From assembly GCA_025963385.1 (NCBI GenBank), contig JAOPUT010000006.1, forward strand, positions 1-62,573: a stretch of 62,573 nt of DNA, in the 5' to 3' direction. Below the pieces are notes generated by a model. That model ran no database searches and was not told the DNA's origin. It saw only the letters and a program-made list of their open reading frames with translations. This DNA comes from Mycobacterium sp. (lineage in GTDB: Bacteria > Actinomycetota > Actinomycetes > Mycobacteriales > Mycobacteriaceae). The translations under genes and the position numbers were made by a program. Position 1 is the stretch's first letter, and every line of letters begins with the position of its first letter. Shown piece after piece: positions 27,508 to 35,940 of the stretch.

Positions 27508-28502
27508 CGGAGACCCACACCATCGGCGCCGCCGAGCGTGATCTGATGGCGGTGACGCTGCGGGGGCTGGTCGAACGCCTCGACGGGCCCCAACTGATGG
27601 CAGCGCTCGACGAATTCGGGTTCAGCGAGCTGTTGGCGCTGACACCCCGCGATGCGGTATCGGCCTTGTTCATCGCGCTCGGACGGTCCGGGTCCACGGC
27701 AACCTCGCTGCAGGACGTCCTGTTGTCACCGCTGGCCGAACACCTGCCGGTGGCCACGACGGAATGCGACGTCGTCCTGCCGGGCGTCGGTGAGGAGCTG
27801 GCCGGCACCACCGAGGGTGGCTCGGGCTTGGTGGTGCGCGGGCTGATCATCGGTGCGCGGCGCTCACCGACGTTGCTGGCACCGGTCGCGATCCGGGGTG
27901 AGCCAGCCTGGGTGCGCCTCGACCCATCCGGCGGGGTGTCGCTCCGTCAGGTCGGCGGTCTCGATCCGGCCCTGGCGATGATCGAGATCATCGGCCACGG
28001 CGTAGAGCCCGATGTCGTTCTCTCAGGGGAGGCCGCCGTCACCGCCTGGGATGCGGTGGCCACCGCGGGCCGGCTGGCCCTGGGTTACCAGATCCTGGGA
28101 GCGGTCGGTCGAATGATCGACCTCGCCGTCGACCACGCCCGCAGTCGGGTGCAATTCGGCCAACCCATCGGGTCGTTTCAAGCGGTGCGCAATCGCCTGG
28201 CCGACGCACACGTCGCCCGAGAGGGCGCAGCGGCCGTCCTGGCCTCGGCCTGGGACGCCGACGACGTCGTCCTGGCCGGTCTTTTGGCGAAGTCCTTGGC
28301 GGGGCGGGCGGCACGGATTGCCGCCACCCAGTGCCAGCAGGTACTGGCCGGCATCGGTTTCACCGCCGAGCACCCGTTCCACCGCTTCTTGGCCCGCGCG
28401 TTGGTGTTGGACTCGGTGCTGGGTTCGGCCACCGAATTGCCCGCGGTGATCGGCGCCCGCCTGATCTCGACGGGCACGATCCCCCGGCTGGTGGATCTGT
28501 GA
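27504..28502 (+). CDS. Acyl-CoA dehydrogenase, short partner subunit
   Basis: This 332-aa ACAD-fold protein is shorter and more divergent than its partner. No SEP..GSD motif is visible in the middle domain. The C-terminal domain keeps RSRVQFGQPIGSFQAVRNRL and a changed GIGFTAEHPFHRFLARAL. Such partners in alpha2beta2 ACADs often help form one active site rather than two, which fits the loss. It starts GTG inside the preceding stop and ends inside the next start (GTGA), so translation is coupled on both sides. Confidence 0.85.
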   Translation: MTETHTIGAAERDLMAVTLRGLVERLDGPQLMAALDEFGFSELLALTPRDAVSALFIALGRSGSTATSLQDVLLSPLAEHLPVATTECDVVLPGVGEELAGTTEGGSGLVVRGLIIGARRSPTLLAPVAIRGEPAWVRLDPSGGVSLRQVGGLDPALAMIEIIGHGVEPDVVLSGEAAVTAWDAVATAGRLALGYQILGAVGRMIDLAVDHARSRVQFGQPIGSFQAVRNRLADAHVAREGAAAVLASAWDADDVVLAGLLAKSLAGRAARIAATQCQQVLAGIGFTAEHPFHRFLARALVLDSVLGSATELPAVIGARLISTGTIPRLVDL

Positions 28503-29311
28503 CCGGCGCCGAGACGTGGGGCCCCGACGAGCACCCGGCCGTCGTCGTCGACCGCCGCGGCCCGGTGGCGTGCGTAAGCCTGAACCGGCCCGAGAAGGCC
28601 AACGCGTTGGACGCCGAGATAACCGGCGCCCTGCTCGATTCGGTACTCACGTTGCGCGACGACGCCGACGTACACGCACTCGTGCTCACCGGTCGGGGAA
28701 GCGCCTTCAGCGCCGGCGGGGACATCACCACTATCCGCGCGATGCGGGAGGACCGCCATCTACGCGACACGGTGCTCGACGCCCACCAGGAGCTGTTTTG
28801 GGTGATGTCCCGTCTACCTTTCCCGACCGTGGCCGCCGTCAATGGCGCCGCGGTCGGCGCCGGCGTCACGGTGGCATTGCTATGCGACTTGGTCGTGATG
28901 GCCGAGGACACCTTCCTCAGCGACCCGCGGGTCTCCCTCGGCCTGCTCGACGGCGCAGGTGGCCTAGTTCTCTGGCCGTTGTTGACCAGCCTCTCGGCAG
29001 CCAAGGAACACCTACTCCTGGGCGACCGGGTCACCGGGGCCGAAGCCCACCGCCTAGGGCTGGCGAACCGCGTGGTGGGGGCTGGTGAGGTGTTCGATGA
29101 AGCGATGGGGCTGGCCGCGCGCCTGGCCGCGCTTCCGCCGCAGGCCACTCGTCAAGCCCGCCAGCTGCTGAACTCACACCTTGATCGCGCCGCGGTCATC
29201 CTGGCGGACTGCGCCCGCGCCGAGAGCAAGTGTTTCGACACCGCGGAGCACCGCGTCCTGCTGGAGCGCCTTAGTGCACGCGTGGCAGCGAAATCGGCGG
29301 GAGATACTTGA
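28499..29311 (+). CDS. Enoyl-CoA hydratase/isomerase family protein
   Basis: This 270-aa crotonase has the CoA-binding SLNRPEKANAL, the oxyanion region GSAFSAGGDITT and NGAAVGAGVTVALLCDLVVM. Then SDPRVSLGLLDGAGG: the position of one catalytic Glu in hydratases (LG..P..GG) is altered here, so isomerase, hydrolase or lyase chemistry is possible. GTG start overlaps the ACAD stop, and the end overlaps the SDR start as TGATG. Confidence 0.85.
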   Translation: MTGAETWGPDEHPAVVVDRRGPVACVSLNRPEKANALDAEITGALLDSVLTLRDDADVHALVLTGRGSAFSAGGDITTIRAMREDRHLRDTVLDAHQELFWVMSRLPFPTVAAVNGAAVGAGVTVALLCDLVVMAEDTFLSDPRVSLGLLDGAGGLVLWPLLTSLSAAKEHLLLGDRVTGAEAHRLGLANRVVGAGEVFDEAMGLAARLAALPPQATRQARQLLNSHLDRAAVILADCARAESKCFDTAEHRVLLERLSARVAAKSAGDT

Positions 29312-30060
29312 TGGGGGAGGGCGCTCGGGTGGCACTCATCACGGGCGGAACCCGCGGGATAGGTCGTGCCATCACCGACCGCTTGACCCGCTCGGGTGTC
29401 GTGGTGGCCGCGGTGTACGCCCGCGACGACGCCGCCGCGGCGGCAGTGCGCGACGACGCCCAAAGAAGTGGTGCCGCCGTCACCTTGCACCAAGCCGACG
29501 TCGGACAGCCGACGTCCTGCCAGATGCTGATCACCGAAGTCCTCGAGCGGCACGGCCGCCTGGACTACCTGGTCAACAATGCCGGGATGGTGATCGAGCA
29601 ACGCCTGGCCGAGGTCAGTGCCGAGGATTGGCACCGGCAGCTGGCGGTGAATCTGTCCGCGGCGTTCTTCCTCAGTCAGGCCGCCCTGGCGCACATGATT
29701 CCCCAACAGTTCGGGCGCATCGTCAACATCGGCTCGGTCACCGCGCTGATGGGTAGTCCCGTGCAGATCGCCTACGGCGCCGCCAAGGGCGGCATCATCG
29801 GACTGACCCGATCCACCGCCCGCGCCGTGGCCCGCAAGGGCATCACGGAGAACTGCGAGATCCCGGGCAGCTTCGACACCGACATGTCGGCCGGGCTGGC
29901 CTACACCGACCGGGACGCGGTGACGTCGATCATCCCGGTCGGACGGTGGGGCCGACCCGAAGAGCTGGCGCACGCCGTGGCCTACCTGCTCGACGACCTC
30001 GCCTCCTATGTCACCGGCGCTGTCCTGACCGTCGACGGCGGCATGAGCATGGGCGGATGA
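29311..30060 (+). CDS. SDR, FabG/3-hydroxyacyl-CoA dehydrogenase-like
   Basis: This 249-aa SDR has TGGTRGIGRAI, LVNNAGMVIEQR, NIGSVTALMGSP (catalytic Ser) and YGAAKGG (YxxxK). The C-terminal DGGMSMGG is typical. The segment after the active site reads NCEIPGSFDTDM, where most relatives have N.VAPG; a small local oddity. The ATG overlaps the hydratase stop (TGATG); its own stop overlaps the ligase start (ATGA). Probably oxidises the hydroxyacyl-CoA formed by the neighbouring hydratase. Confidence 0.87.
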   Translation: MGEGARVALITGGTRGIGRAITDRLTRSGVVVAAVYARDDAAAAAVRDDAQRSGAAVTLHQADVGQPTSCQMLITEVLERHGRLDYLVNNAGMVIEQRLAEVSAEDWHRQLAVNLSAAFFLSQAALAHMIPQQFGRIVNIGSVTALMGSPVQIAYGAAKGGIIGLTRSTARAVARKGITENCEIPGSFDTDMSAGLAYTDRDAVTSIIPVGRWGRPEELAHAVAYLLDDLASYVTGAVLTVDGGMSMGG

Positions 30061-31700
30061 CGATGAACCGAACGCTGCTCACTGCCGCCGACATCATGGC
30101 CCCGCCGGTTCCTGCAGACCGCCTGGCCGACTATCGGCGCTTCGGCTATGTCAGCGACCTGACGATGTCCGCCTCGGTCGTGCGCGCCGCCCAGCAGTGG
30201 GGTTCTCGACCCGCCGTCATCGACGGGGGCCAGCAGCTGACCTATCAGGAATTGCTCGAACTGGTGGAGCGCGCCGCCGGGTGGCTCGCCGGGGCGGGAA
30301 TCGGGCCTGGGAGGGTGGTGTGCTGGCAGACACCGAACTGGTGGGAAGCCCACGCGTTGGCCTTGGCGGTCTGGCACGTCGGCGCCGTCAGTTGTCCAAT
30401 CGCACCGTTCTACCGCGAACACGAGCTGCGCCAGGCCATCGAACAGGTTCGACCCGCGGCGGTGATCAGTGCTGAGACCTTCCGGGGTTTCGGCCACGCC
30501 GAAGCGTTCGACGACCTGCTCGGCGTTGCCGGTCTGGGCGGCATCCCACGCGTCGTCCTGCGCGGCACTCGGCCCGGCTGGACGCCGTTCGACGTCGTCG
30601 TCTCCCAGACCCGGCGTCAACAGTTCGCGGACGTCAGCCCTGACGAGCCCTGTTTGATCCTGTTCACCTCGGGCACGACCGCGGGCGCCAAGGCCGCGGT
30701 GCACTCCTCACGCACGTTGCTGGCCGAGACCCGCCAACTCGCCGACGCGTGGGGCCTGTGCTGGGAGGACGTCGCCTACATGGCGGCGCCCCTACAGCAC
30801 ATCACCGGGGTGCTCAACGCAATGACCATCCCGCTGCTGGTGGGCGCCTCGGCGGTGCTGGCCGAACGGTGGGAACCCGAGGTCGCGGTGGCCGACATCA
30901 TGCGTCACCGGGTGACCTATTCGGCGGGGGCGACGGTGTTCCTCCAGGAACTGACCGATGCCGCCGGCGCCGCCGGAGTTCACCTGCCGCTGCGGATGTT
31001 CGCCTGCGGTGGGGCGGCGGTGCCGCGCGCGGTGATGGAACGCAGTGAAGAACAGGGAATTCCCGCCGCGCGGGTGTACGGCATGACCGAGCTGCCCACC
31101 GTCACGGTGATGAACCGCGCCCATCCGTTCGACCTGCGCGCTCAAACCGACGGCGCGATCGCCCCGGGGGTGCAAGTCCGGGTCATCGATACCGACGGCG
31201 GACCACTGCCGACGGGATCGGCCGGCGAACTACTGGTCCGTGGACCCGAGCAGATGCTGGGCTATCTGGATCCGGCGGCCAACCGCGCCTCCCTCGACGT
31301 GCAGGGATGGTTCGCCACCGGTGACGTCGGCGTCGTGGACGGCGCCGGCTTCGTCACCATTACCGGACGGGTGAAGGACGTCATCAACCGTGGCGGCGAG
31401 AAGTTCTCCGCCCGTGACATCGAAGACCTGCTTCTCAGCCATTCCGCGGTGCGCCATGCAGCGGTGGTGCCCGGGCCCGACGCGAGATTCGGTGAGGTTC
31501 CCATTGCGTTCGTGGTGTTCGATCCCTCAGGTGGGGTGTCGGTCGAAGACCTCACCCGCCACCTGCGCGTCAGCGGACTGGCCCGCCAAAAGACGCCAGT
31601 GGCATGGCATTTCGTAGATTCCCTGCCGATGACACCATCGGGCAAGGTCAAGAAGTTCGAGCTCGTCGCCAGCGCGGACACCACCGAGAGGCGACGATGA
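30057..31700 (+). CDS. AMP-dependent acyl-CoA synthetase
   Basis: This 547-aa ANL ligase has LILFTSGTTAGAKAAVHSSR, then VYGMTELPTVTVM, WFATGDVGVVDGAGFVTITG, RVKDVINRGGEKFSARDIEDL and the catalytic Lys motif PSGKVKKFEL. The overall pattern resembles cyclohexanecarboxylate/medium-chain CoA ligases. The start is the ATG overlapping the SDR stop. It likely feeds the pathway encoded by this operon by activating the carboxylate substrate. Confidence 0.9.
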   Translation: MTMNRTLLTAADIMAPPVPADRLADYRRFGYVSDLTMSASVVRAAQQWGSRPAVIDGGQQLTYQELLELVERAAGWLAGAGIGPGRVVCWQTPNWWEAHALALAVWHVGAVSCPIAPFYREHELRQAIEQVRPAAVISAETFRGFGHAEAFDDLLGVAGLGGIPRVVLRGTRPGWTPFDVVVSQTRRQQFADVSPDEPCLILFTSGTTAGAKAAVHSSRTLLAETRQLADAWGLCWEDVAYMAAPLQHITGVLNAMTIPLLVGASAVLAERWEPEVAVADIMRHRVTYSAGATVFLQELTDAAGAAGVHLPLRMFACGGAAVPRAVMERSEEQGIPAARVYGMTELPTVTVMNRAHPFDLRAQTDGAIAPGVQVRVIDTDGGPLPTGSAGELLVRGPEQMLGYLDPAANRASLDVQGWFATGDVGVVDGAGFVTITGRVKDVINRGGEKFSARDIEDLLLSHSAVRHAAVVPGPDARFGEVPIAFVVFDPSGGVSVEDLTRHLRVSGLARQKTPVAWHFVDSLPMTPSGKVKKFELVASADTTERRR

Positions 31701-32524
31701 AACTCGATCAATTCCATACCATGCTGACTCTGCAGCAGGATGGTGATGGTCGCACGGTATTGCCCGTCCCCGACCCCAGCGTCGAGCGGATCTTTGGCGG
31801 CCAGATGATGGCACAGCTGATCGTGGCCGCCGCGCCGCCCGGCTCGAGCAAGACGGTGAAGTCGCTGCAGATTGCGTTCCCCCGCGCCGGACGCGCCACC
31901 GACCCGCTCTACCTGCACCTGGAGAGGACCCACGACGGACGGTCGCTGGGGCATCGGCGGGCGGTGATCTGGCAGGGTGAGGAGTCCGATCGTCGGATCA
32001 TCGCGACCGCGTCAATCCTGGTCGATGAGGCCGACGACGGATACGACTACCAGTACGTGGCCAAACACGGCGGCGATCCGATGGCAGCCACACCTGTGGA
32101 CTTCGCGGTCGTTCCCGGCGAGACCCGCCTGATCAGCGACACCGGCCTCGACGTGGTGGACGCGACACCTGCCGACCTGGCGTTCTGGATGCGCTGCCCC
32201 GACTTCACTGACTCCGCGCTTGCCCAACCGGTCCTCGCCTACGTCTCGGACTGGCCGCTGATTGGCACCCTGCTCAAAGCGGTGCCCGGGGTCAGCCAGC
32301 GTGACGCCCACGTGAGTGTGCAAACCGGCGTTGTCACCCACTCGCTGTGGTTTCACCAGCCGTTCGACGTCTCCCAATGGCTGCGAGTGCACATTCACGG
32401 CCAGCGACTGGCCGGTGGCCGGGGCTTCGGCACCGGCGACGTCTACGCCCCATCCGGGATTCATGTCGCGACCTTTGCCCAGGAAAGCGTGATCAGGACC
32501 CCACCGAAAGGAATGCAGCCATGA
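31697..32524 (+). CDS. Acyl-CoA thioesterase, TesB-like double hotdog
   Basis: This 275-aa thioesterase II family protein has RIFGGQMMAQLIVAAA (family start), then LQIAFPRAGRATDPLYLHLE and, in the second hotdog, THSLWFHQPFDVSQWL and GRGFGTGDVYAPSGIHVATFAQE with the catalytic-type residues. It would release CoA from stalled or terminal intermediates. ATGA overlaps with ligase and next hydratase. Confidence 0.87.
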   Translation: MKLDQFHTMLTLQQDGDGRTVLPVPDPSVERIFGGQMMAQLIVAAAPPGSSKTVKSLQIAFPRAGRATDPLYLHLERTHDGRSLGHRRAVIWQGEESDRRIIATASILVDEADDGYDYQYVAKHGGDPMAATPVDFAVVPGETRLISDTGLDVVDATPADLAFWMRCPDFTDSALAQPVLAYVSDWPLIGTLLKAVPGVSQRDAHVSVQTGVVTHSLWFHQPFDVSQWLRVHIHGQRLAGGRGFGTGDVYAPSGIHVATFAQESVIRTPPKGMQP

Positions 32525-33360
32525 CTGCTGAACACTTCGTCCGCTACGACCTCGACGACCGAGTCGCGGTCATCACGCTGGACCGGCCCGCGGCGGCGAA
32601 CGCTCAGACACCCGGTGTTCTCAAGGATCTGGACGACGCTTGGCGGGGCGCCGACGAGGACCCCGAGGTCAGGGTCATCGTCTTCATGACCACCGGCAAA
32701 CACTTCTCCGCTGGGCACGACATGTCGGGTGTTGATCCCTCGGCCGACGGGCGCAACCTCAAGCCAGTCCGCACCGACGGCAAGCTCCTTGCCGAGGACT
32801 ACTACGACTGGGAGACCCGGGGCTATCTGGATTACGCCCGGCGCTGGCGTGAAATTCCCAAGCCTTCCATTGCCGCGGTGCAGGGCAAGTGCATCGCCGC
32901 CGGCTTGATGCTGTGCTGGCCGTGCGATCTCATCGTGGCCGCTGACAACGCCCAATTCTCCGACCCGGTCGGGCTCATGGGCATTGGGGGCGTCGAATAC
33001 CATGCCCACACGTGGGAATTCGGTGCCCGCAAGGCCAAGGAGATGCTGTTCACCGCGGGCTCGGTGACCGCCGAGGAGGCGTTGCGCTCCGGGATGGTAA
33101 ATCACGTCGTACCACTCGACGAGTTGCGCTCGGCCACCATGACTCTCGCCCATCGCGTGGCCCAGACCGATCCTTGGGCGCTGCGCATGGCCAAGCGGGC
33201 GGTGAACCACACCCTCGACAACATGGGCTTTTCCACGGCGATCGCATCCTGCTACGACATGCACCACCTCGGGCACACCCGGGCGCTGGCCGCGACAAAC
33301 GGGGAGACCGTCGTTATGGCCGACCTGGAACGGATGAAGGCCGCGGGCCGCAACAAGTGA
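32521..33360 (+). CDS. Enoyl-CoA hydratase/isomerase family protein
   Basis: This 279-aa crotonase has TLDRPAAANAQT in place of the usual RP..NA, the oxyanion region GKHFSAGHDMSG and AVQGKCIAAGLMLCWPCDLI, with LMGIGGVEYHAHTWEFG where catalytic acids usually lie. GHDM and the missing Glu pair suggest a specialised crotonase rather than a standard hydratase. ATG overlaps the thioesterase stop. Last intact gene of the operon; an SDR remnant follows at once. Confidence 0.85.
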   Translation: MTAEHFVRYDLDDRVAVITLDRPAAANAQTPGVLKDLDDAWRGADEDPEVRVIVFMTTGKHFSAGHDMSGVDPSADGRNLKPVRTDGKLLAEDYYDWETRGYLDYARRWREIPKPSIAAVQGKCIAAGLMLCWPCDLIVAADNAQFSDPVGLMGIGGVEYHAHTWEFGARKAKEMLFTAGSVTAEEALRSGMVNHVVPLDELRSATMTLAHRVAQTDPWALRMAKRAVNHTLDNMGFSTAIASCYDMHHLGHTRALAATNGETVVMADLERMKAAGRNK

Positions 33361-33595
33361 GCCGATTCACCGGCAACGCGGTTGCACCCGGCTACATCGA
33401 GACCGCGATCACGGCTGCCACTGCGGCGCGGGTTGTGATCACCGCCAAGGAGCATCAACGCTTAGTCGCCGCGCGCACCCCGCTGGGCCGTGTGGGTCAA
33501 CCCGACGAGGTCGCCGCGGTGATCGCCTTCCTGGCCGCTGAGGACGCGTCCGACGTCAGCGCCAGACCGTGGAAGTCACCGGGGGAGCGGGCTAG
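33357..33595 (+). pseudogene. C-terminal remnant of an SDR gene
   Basis: Beginning in a GTG that overlaps the hydratase stop, the frame reads NAVAPGYIETAITAA and LGRVGQPDEVAAVIAFLAAE, the last third of a FabG-like SDR. Near 33570 a one-base slip is needed to recover the normal ending QTVEVTGGAG followed by TAG at 33593-33595. The cofactor-binding and catalytic parts are absent. So this is an internally deleted, frameshifted copy that once closed the operon. Confidence 0.75.
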
Positions 33596-34005
33596 GTGAG
33601 TGCTCTCCACGTCACTCCGTTGTCTCTGTGGCGTTTTCGACGTTCGGCCGAGAGACTGGCCGAATCGACAGCCTCACCGGTGACGGGCCGACGGCGCGCA
33701 GTGGGAGGATTGGTCGCCACGGGGCGAACCGCCGAATGCCGACATTCAGGTAGGCACGCCCTGACCTCGTCGCCCACCCGAGGATGTCGACTCCGATCCC
33801 CAGATCGGTTGCCGCAGTGCCTGCCTCACGTCGCACCGATGTCCGTCTGGCTGTCGGCGACGCTATCGAGGTGCCGTCGCGCCCAGCTCCTCGACTGGTC
33901 GAGCACCTACCTCTCGAGCCCTCGAAATCGCCGACCGCCTCAACCACGATCACGCCTTTGCTGTCGACTACCGACGGCCGGGGATCTGCTTCGGCTGGCC
34001 TCTAA
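33596..34005. other. Stretch without a recognisable intact gene
   Basis: Frames are open on both strands but none looks coding: codon choice and residue composition are those of random high-GC reading. One plus frame near 33920-34022 reads ALEIADRLNHDHAFAVDY and continues to a TGA at 34020, which looks protein-like but has no start and no family I can name; it may be another gene remnant. Confidence 0.4.
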
Positions 34006-34641
34006 GTGAAGGTGGGTGCTGAGTTGCGGTCTATCGTGCTCGCCTCGGATTATCACGTGGACGATGTGGAGCAGATGTGGGCATTGTTCGAGCAGCGCAG
34101 TGCCCGATTGGCCAGTCTAGGTGTGCATAGTCTCGTCGTGTATACGTCGATTTGGCAGCCCGGGCGGGTAATGGTGACCGTCGGAATCCGGCATCGGCAT
34201 TCAGCCGAAGAATTGCTGCGCACTCCGATGATGCTGGAATGGTTCGACCTCGCCGGGGTTGTCGACATACCCGCAGTGTTTGCCGGGCAGGTGGTCGAGA
34301 AGATGGACCTAAACGACGGTCCGATCGATCCCGCGGCACCAGGATTGATCGTGGGGGTCATTGCGCCCGTGCGCGACGTCGGCGCCCTGAGGAACACCGT
34401 GCAGGATGGACTGGACAGATTCCGACAGGCTGGCGTCCGTAAAGTCTGGGTGTACCAAGCCCTTGACGATGGGCACGAAGTCATGATCCTGCAGGAAGTG
34501 GACCACGAGACCAGCGTTCGGCGATGGATCGATCATCCGGATACCGCCGCAGAGTGGATGTCCGCAGCAGGATTTGGCGCTTACCCGCCGATATTCGTTG
34601 GACGGTTGGCACACATGCTCAGCCTCGACGGGCCACGTTAG
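34006..34641 (+). CDS. Unknown protein with an internal duplication
   Basis: This 211-aa protein has two halves that resemble each other in layout. Each has a beta strand like SLVVYTSIWQPGRVMVTVG or KVWVYQALDDGHEVMILQEV, then a helix with a T..W..DHP or LLRTPMMLEWF pattern, then YPPIFVG or DIPAVFAG. This suggests two ferredoxin-like alpha/beta barrel units (ABM/EthD-like size), by inference. GTG start at 34006; GTG at 34012 is possible. The Bfd-like gene follows 13 bp after the stop, so the two probably work together. No motif fixes a function. Confidence 0.6.
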   Translation: MKVGAELRSIVLASDYHVDDVEQMWALFEQRSARLASLGVHSLVVYTSIWQPGRVMVTVGIRHRHSAEELLRTPMMLEWFDLAGVVDIPAVFAGQVVEKMDLNDGPIDPAAPGLIVGVIAPVRDVGALRNTVQDGLDRFRQAGVRKVWVYQALDDGHEVMILQEVDHETSVRRWIDHPDTAAEWMSAAGFGAYPPIFVGRLAHMLSLDGPR

Positions 34642-34654
34642 TCGACGCCGCCTC

Positions 34655-34912
34655 GTGTTCATCTGTCTGTGCACCGGAGCGACGACCCGGGTCGTCAACA
34701 ACGCCATCATGGGGGGCGCCAGCACCTCCAACGAGGTCGCAGCGGCATGCGGGGCCGGGTCGGTATGCGGCCGCTGCCGATGCACGCTTCGTGCCTTGAT
34801 CGCAGCCCACCGGGCTCAACGACCCCGCGCGGATGAGAAGACTGTCAAGCCGAACCCCGCATTTATCTCGCAGGCGCCTGGCGACAACACCGACGGTGCC
34901 AATCCCTCCTGA
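34655..34912 (+). CDS. Bfd-like [2Fe-2S] ferredoxin
   Basis: This 85-aa protein matches the bacterioferritin-associated ferredoxin (Bfd) domain: VFICLCTGATTRVV with Cys4 and Cys6, and CGAGSVCGRCRC with Cys38 and Cys41 as the other two likely ligands. Cys32 and Cys43 are extra. Bfd domains are about 60-70 residues; here a polar tail of about 25 residues (from RADEKTVKP) follows. GTG start 13 bp after the preceding gene. Bfd normally reduces bacterioferritin, but no ferritin gene is near; an electron-transfer role with the upstream unknown is possible. Confidence 0.75.
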   Translation: MFICLCTGATTRVVNNAIMGGASTSNEVAAACGAGSVCGRCRCTLRALIAAHRAQRPRADEKTVKPNPAFISQAPGDNTDGANPS

Positions 34913-35154
34913 GGGTCGTCCTGGTCAGCGCCGGCGCTAGCGACGCGATCGAGTCCCGCAGCTACCCTTCCGACGTATCGTAGGTTTGGGCGGCGACGAT
35001 CATTCGACGGTTCCTGCCAGCGTGACCTCGATTGCGGCAACCGGACGATGTCCCGTGCGTCACGGCCGTGTCTGTCCGTTGCGTTGCAGTGCAGTCCGAG
35101 GAGGTCCAGGGCTTTATCGCAGTTGACGACGTAGCGTCAAGTTGCTCGTGCGCT

Positions 35155-35472
35155 CTATGCTTTCGGCGGCAGACCCTTGACCTGCGGTGGGTCGTTGTGG
35201 GTCATGCCGACGTTGGACGCGCCGCCGGGTGATCCCATCTCAACGAAGAAGTCCGCGTTGATCTGCGTGTACCGAGCCGATTCGTCGGCGAGGTCATCTT
35301 CGTAGTAAATGGCCTCCACCGGGCACACCGGCTCGCACGCACCGCAGTCCACGCATTCGTCGGGGTGTATGTACAGCATGCGTTCGCCCTCGTAGATGCA
35401 ATCGACGGGGCACTCGTCGATGCAGGACTTGTCCTTGATGTCGACACAAGCTTCGGTGATCGTGTACGTCAC
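35155..35472 (-). CDS. fdxC: Seven-iron ferredoxin, FdxC/FdxA type
   Basis: This 105-aa ferredoxin has both cluster motifs: Cys9, Cys17, Cys21 and Cys25 (CIDECPVDCIYEG region) and Cys40, Cys43, Cys46 and Cys50 (CVDCGACEPVCPVEAI). This is the [3Fe-4S][4Fe-4S] pattern. Start MTYTITEACVDIKDK and ending SPGGASNVG..NDP closely follow mycobacterial FdxC. The symbol is by resemblance; this may be a paralogue rather than the housekeeping gene. GTG start after GAGGACGG. It lies in the same direction as the P450-ligase genes upstream and is a likely electron donor to that P450. Confidence 0.9.
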   Translation of the reverse strand: MTYTITEACVDIKDKSCIDECPVDCIYEGERMLYIHPDECVDCGACEPVCPVEAIYYEDDLADESARYTQINADFFVEMGSPGGASNVGMTHNDPPQVKGLPPKA

Positions 35473-35494
35473 GAACCCGTCCTCATTTCTGTTT

Positions 35495-35534
35495 GCATAT
35501 GCCTGCTGTGGGTGAAGGGGCGGCAGGCATACGC
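35495..35534. promoter_or_regulatory. Long inverted repeat upstream of the ferredoxin gene
   Basis: GCATATGCCTGC at 35495-35506 faces GCAGGCATACGC at 35523-35534, pairing at 11 of 12 positions across a 16-nt spacer. It starts 23 bp before the ferredoxin start. It could be an operator for a dimeric regulator or an RNA hairpin in the leader. The right arm plus GATAA (GGCATACGCTGATAA) recurs exactly near 13389 upstream of the aldehyde dehydrogenase. Confidence 0.5.
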
Positions 35535-35655
35535 TGATAATGGCTGGCGAACGCCCGTCGCTGTGCTGGCCGGACTGTCTAGCTGCGCGGCGGCAGAATC
35601 TGTGCGTCGACCGCGGGGGGTTTTCATCACAGCCCCACCACTACGACGAAGAGGG

Positions 35656-35814
35656 CTATTCGTCTGAAGGTCCAGATTCAGGGTCGTCGTCAACAGCAAC
35701 CGATGTTGAGGCGCCTAATGCTTCCGCGCCCGGCGTTGCGGGGGCGAGCACTTCTTGTTCGGCTTCGCCGCCTCGATCTTCTTCTGGGAGCTTGCCGGAT
35801 TCTTGGGATGTCAT
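35656..35814 (-). CDS. Small acidic protein of 52 aa, unknown
   Basis: The frame starts ATG at 35814 with a strong ribosome-binding site, AGGAAGG, ending 6 nt before it, and ends TAG at 35658-35656. The product starts MTSQESGKLPEEDRGGEAEQ and ends DDDPESGPSDE: highly acidic, Pro/Ser/Glu-rich, with no Cys, no membrane segment and probably unstructured. It lies between the CoA ligase (ends 35941) and the ferredoxin (starts 35472), same strand as the P450 operon. I do not know a family. The good start signal and position argue for a real gene. Confidence 0.5.
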   Translation of the reverse strand: MTSQESGKLPEEDRGGEAEQEVLAPATPGAEALGASTSVAVDDDPESGPSDE

Positions 35815-35940
35815 TGCAGGCCTTCCTGGCGTTGATGTGATCGACGATGCTGCTGCTCAACATCGACGATGTGCTACCGATCTGGTCTTTCGACCTTCTA
35901 TCACTCGAACCACCAAATCGGGTGTGACGACGTCCGCCGG

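Noticed and set aside
34926..34939. AGCGCCGGCGCT palindrome between convergent genes as a terminator
   Set aside because: The stem has almost no room for a loop and no T-run follows; GC-rich palindromes of this size are common here.
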